Below, in pieces: positions 5,318 through 7,387 of a stretch of 7,387 bases of DNA. The stretch lies in NCBI GenBank assembly GCA_002841655.1, contig PHAH01000040.1:1-7387 (forward strand), given 5' to 3'. Below the pieces are notes generated by a model. That model saw nothing but the letters and a program-made list of their open reading frames with translations. It made no database searches and was not told the origin of the DNA. The position numbers and the translations under genes were made by a program. Every line of letters starts with the position of its first letter. Position 1 is the stretch's first letter. Origin of the DNA: Candidatus Falkowbacteria bacterium HGW-Falkowbacteria-2. GTDB taxonomy: Bacteria; Patescibacteriota; Patescibacteriia; Patescibacteriales; UBA12465.

Positions 5318-5971
5318 ATGTCTATCAAAGTAAAAGTTTATAATCAGAGTGCTGCTCCTATCAAGGATCTTGAGTTATCCGCTAAAATTTTTGGCGTGAA
5401 AGCTAATGCTGATCTTTTGCATCAGGCAGTCATCACTCAGCAGGCCAATGAACGCCAGGTCTTAGCTCACACTAAGGACCGCAGTGAGGTTCGTGGAGGA
5501 GGTAAGAAGCCTTGGAAACAGAAGGGAACTGGCCGTGCTCGTGTGGGCTCAAGCCGTTCACCTTTATGGGTTGGCGGTGGTGTCACCTTTGGTCCAACTA
5601 AGGATCGCAACTTCAGCATGAAGATGAATAAGAAGATGCGCCAAAAGGCAATCATGATGTGTTTATCCGATAAAATTGCACAGTCCAGCCTCGTTATTAT
5701 TGATACCCTGAAGATGGAAGAATTTAAAACTAAACAGTTTAACGCGATGTTAACCGCCTTCGAAAAGGAAGTGTTACCAGCTGACCGCCGCTCACTGCTC
5801 ATCATCAATGGTGAGAAGGATGAGAAGGCTAGATATTCTGGTCGCAACCTAAAGGGTGTCACTATCATCAATCCTGAAAATATCAACATCGTTGATTTAA
5901 TCACCTCCCGCCAAGTATTAATGACTGAAGAGGGGATTACTTCACTCGAAAAGCAATACAGCAAGAAATAA
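5318..5971 (+). CDS. rplD: 50S ribosomal protein L4
   Basis: L4 binds 23S rRNA early in assembly, and its extended loop lines the narrowest part of the exit tunnel. In E. coli it also represses its own operon by transcription attenuation and translational control at the S10 leader. The protein is 217 residues, slightly above the usual ~200-207. The tunnel loop is intact and nearly invariant: EVRGGGKKPWKQKGTGRARV (about residues 57-76), then SPLWVGGGVTFGPTKDRNFS and MNKKMRQKA. The C-terminal half has the expected globular strands, including LLIINGE and NINIVDLITSRQVLMTEEG. The start is again CATATG with no SD. As L4 is the classic regulator of this operon, the structured leader before rplC is a candidate target, but that link is inference. 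Confidence 0.98.
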   Translation: MSIKVKVYNQSAAPIKDLELSAKIFGVKANADLLHQAVITQQANERQVLAHTKDRSEVRGGGKKPWKQKGTGRARVGSSRSPLWVGGGVTFGPTKDRNFSMKMNKKMRQKAIMMCLSDKIAQSSLVIIDTLKMEEFKTKQFNAMLTAFEKEVLPADRRSLLIINGEKDEKARYSGRNLKGVTIINPENINIVDLITSRQVLMTEEGITSLEKQYSKK

Positions 5972-5985
5972 TCAATCATCTAATT

Positions 5986-6006
5986 TTGAATCTTGAATCT
6001 TGAAAT
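5986..6006 (+). repeat. Three tandem heptads before rplW
   Basis: TTGAATC occurs twice in tandem (5986-5992, 5993-5999), followed by a variant TTGAAAT (6000-6006), ending six bases before the rplW start. It is probably a small slippage expansion in spacer, and its copy number may vary between strains. No function can be assigned. Confidence 0.6.
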
Positions 6007-6012
6007 AAATAT

Positions 6013-6492
6013 ATGGCTTTATTTGGAGCAAAACAACCTAGCGCGAAAAAAACAACAGCCAAGAAGGCTGTGAGTTCGGCCGCGGAAACCAAAGAAGTGA
6101 AGAAAGCCCCAGAGGTAGCGGGCGAACAGAGTATGCAGGAATTGTATGCTGGTGATACAGTAAAGAAAACTTCAAGCAAGAAGAAATCCGCCCCGTCTAC
6201 CCGCTATGAAGGAGCTTACCGCGTTTTAGCTAAACCACTCATCACTGAAAAAGCGACTGAGCTCGGTGCGTTAAATAAGTATGCTTTTATCATCACGGCT
6301 AATGCCAATAAAATCGAAGTCGCAAAAGCTGTCCAAGCTATCTATGGTGTTATCCCGACAAGCGTCAATATTATCGCCATGAAGGGCAAAGCCGTCACTC
6401 GCGGCCGCATCCGCGGTCAGAGAAAGGACTGGAAGAAGGCGATTGTTACCTTGAAAAAGGGCGACAGCATCAAGATTTACGAAGGCGTATAA
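6013..6492 (+). CDS. rplW: 50S ribosomal protein L23 with N-terminal extension
   Basis: L23 sits at the exit of the nascent-chain tunnel and is the docking site for trigger factor and SRP. The protein is 159 residues against a usual ~95-100. The core starts near residue 68 (AYRVLAKPLITEKATEL) and includes NKYAFIITANANKIEVAKAV and the tail GQRKDWKKAIVTLKKGDSI, matching the E. coli pattern SDWKKAYVTLKEG. The first ~66 residues are an extra Lys/Ala/Ser-rich segment with 13 Lys and 1 Arg against 6 Glu and 1 Asp, probably disordered. It is interrupted by a short less-charged patch, SMQELYAGD (40-48), that could be a binding motif. The start (MALFG) is the first ATG after the rplD stop; there is no SD. 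No in-frame ATG lies close to the core, since Met41 would still leave ~27 extra residues, so the extension appears genuine. Confidence 0.96.
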   Translation: MALFGAKQPSAKKTTAKKAVSSAAETKEVKKAPEVAGEQSMQELYAGDTVKKTSSKKKSAPSTRYEGAYRVLAKPLITEKATELGALNKYAFIITANANKIEVAKAVQAIYGVIPTSVNIIAMKGKAVTRGRIRGQRKDWKKAIVTLKKGDSIKIYEGV

Positions 6493-6521
6493 TTTTTATC
6501 TAATCAAGTAACTGACCACAT

Positions 6522-7358
6522 ATGGGTATCAAAAAAGTACAAGCGAATACTCCCGGACGCCGTCATGCAACTTTTGATGATTTTGCTGATATCACTAAGC
6601 ACACTCCGGAAAAGAGCTTGATCGTCATTAAGAAGAAGACAAGCGGACGCAATAGCCAAGGTAAGATTACCGTGCGTCATCGCGGTGGCGGAGAAAAAAG
6701 ATTTATCCGCATCGTTGATTTCAAGCGTGATAAGTTCGATATTCCAGCAACTGTAGCTGCTATCGAATATGATCCAAATCGTGGAACACGTATCGCTTTA
6801 TTAAACTATGCTGATGGTGAAAAGAGATATATCGTTGCTCCTGCTAACTTACCGGTTGGTGAGAAAATCATGAGCTCAAAGAACCTTGTCGAAATCAAAA
6901 TCGGCAACTGCATGCCAGTAGAATTTATTCCAGCTGGTGTAGCGATTAACTGCCTCGAACTGGAACCAGGTCGTGGCGCGAAAGTCGCTCGCGGAGCGGG
7001 TAATGCCGTCTTCGTCATGGGTGTCGAAGGGAAGTATGCTCAAATCAAAATGCCAAGCGGAGAAATCCGTTTAGTAAAGAAGGAGTGTATGTGTACTGTT
7101 GGCCAGGCAAGTAACGCTGATAAACGTCATATCACCTTAGGTAAGGCTGGCCGCAGCCGTCACATGGGCATCCGCCCAACCGTCCGCGGTAGCGCTATGA
7201 ATCCGGTTGATCACCCCCATGGTGGTGGTGAAGGTAACCAGTCCATCGGTCTCCGTCATCCGAAGACTCCTTGGGGCAAGCCAGCTCTAGGTGTCAAAAC
7301 TCGCCGCAAGCGCTCTTCTACTAAATTGATTATCAAGCGCCGTGCTAAGAGAAAATAA
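6522..7358 (+). CDS. rplB: 50S ribosomal protein L2
   Basis: L2 is one of the most conserved 50S proteins, required for subunit association and peptidyl-transferase activity. At 278 residues it is a normal full length. Landmarks are GRNSQGKITVRHRGGGEKR (about 42-60), IEYDPNRGTRIALLNYADGE (81-100), KRYIVAPANLPVG (101-113), GKAGRSRHMGIRPTVRG (207-223) and the catalytic-site-proximal MNPVDHPHGGGEG (226-238), followed by a very basic C-terminus. Unusual points are that the family VHNIE-type block reads INCLE (142-146) and that there are four cysteines (130, 144, 189, 191), one pair as CMC where the family has CxAT. The start is CATATG with no SD. It lies 29 bases after rplW, in standard S10 operon order. 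Confidence 0.99.
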   Translation: MGIKKVQANTPGRRHATFDDFADITKHTPEKSLIVIKKKTSGRNSQGKITVRHRGGGEKRFIRIVDFKRDKFDIPATVAAIEYDPNRGTRIALLNYADGEKRYIVAPANLPVGEKIMSSKNLVEIKIGNCMPVEFIPAGVAINCLELEPGRGAKVARGAGNAVFVMGVEGKYAQIKMPSGEIRLVKKECMCTVGQASNADKRHITLGKAGRSRHMGIRPTVRGSAMNPVDHPHGGGEGNQSIGLRHPKTPWGKPALGVKTRRKRSSTKLIIKRRAKRK

Positions 7359-7387
7359 CCTTTATCCACAAATCATAAAAAGCATAT
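7359..7387 (+). other. Spacer and probable start of the next gene (rpsS expected)
   Basis: After the rplB stop come 27 AT-rich bases, and the window then ends in CATAT. Three of the five S10-operon starts here are CATATG at 18-40 base spacing, so the AT at 7386-7387 is probably the first two bases of the next start codon. Operon order predicts rpsS (S19). The deciding G and the coding sequence are outside the window. Confidence 0.4.

Noticed and set aside
1..7387. UGA-recoded genetic code (as in Gracilibacteria/Absconditabacteria)
   Set aside because: All genes read through without in-frame TGA, conserved glycines use GGN codons, and all nine stops are TAA. Nothing in the window calls for recoding, though TAA-only stops cannot exclude it.

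Overview
The window is a bacterial translation-gene cluster in which the end of the str operon (fusA, tuf) runs directly into the start of the S10 operon (rpsJ, rplC, rplD, rplW, rplB). All genes are on the + strand. All nine genes whose ends are visible stop with TAA, and the standard bacterial code reads every one without interruption. Several traits together suggest a Patescibacteria/CPR-type genome: L3 has a long acidic C-terminal tail, L23 has a Lys/Ala-rich N-terminal extension, L2 has unusual residues in conserved blocks, and most ribosomal genes lack a Shine-Dalgarno (SD) sequence. This assignment is an inference, at roughly 0.6 confidence, and no finer rank can be given.

Layout. 1-1586 is the 3' three-quarters of fusA (EF-G); its start lies outside the window. 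1593-2581 holds two unrecognised genes (205 and 109 codons) inserted between fusA and tuf, where many bacteria have nothing. 2582-2659 is a short leader with a compact three-helix fold, followed by tuf (EF-Tu, 2660-3847). A strong UUCG-loop hairpin sits between tuf and rpsJ (3938-4276). A 208-base gap (4277-4484) then precedes rplC. It is far more structured than ordinary spacer: a palindrome, a long two-part hairpin, a hairpin that displays GGAGGAG in its loop, and a textbook terminator ending only 8 bases before the rplC start. After it, rplC, rplD, rplW and rplB follow at 29-41 base spacing. The last bases (CATAT) look like the beginning of the next start codon, presumably rpsS.

Together the genes supply the two main elongation GTPases, one 30S protein (S10) and four 50S proteins that sit at the peptidyl-transferase centre and exit tunnel (L2, L3, L4, L23). 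The most interesting signals are not the core proteins but (i) the rpsJ-rplC leader, which looks like an attenuator controlling the 50S part of the operon, (ii) the folded tuf leader, whose alternative pairing would cover the start codon, (iii) the two extra genes in the str cluster, and (iv) the terminal extensions on L3 and L23. No mobile element, CRISPR array or tRNA/rRNA gene was seen.
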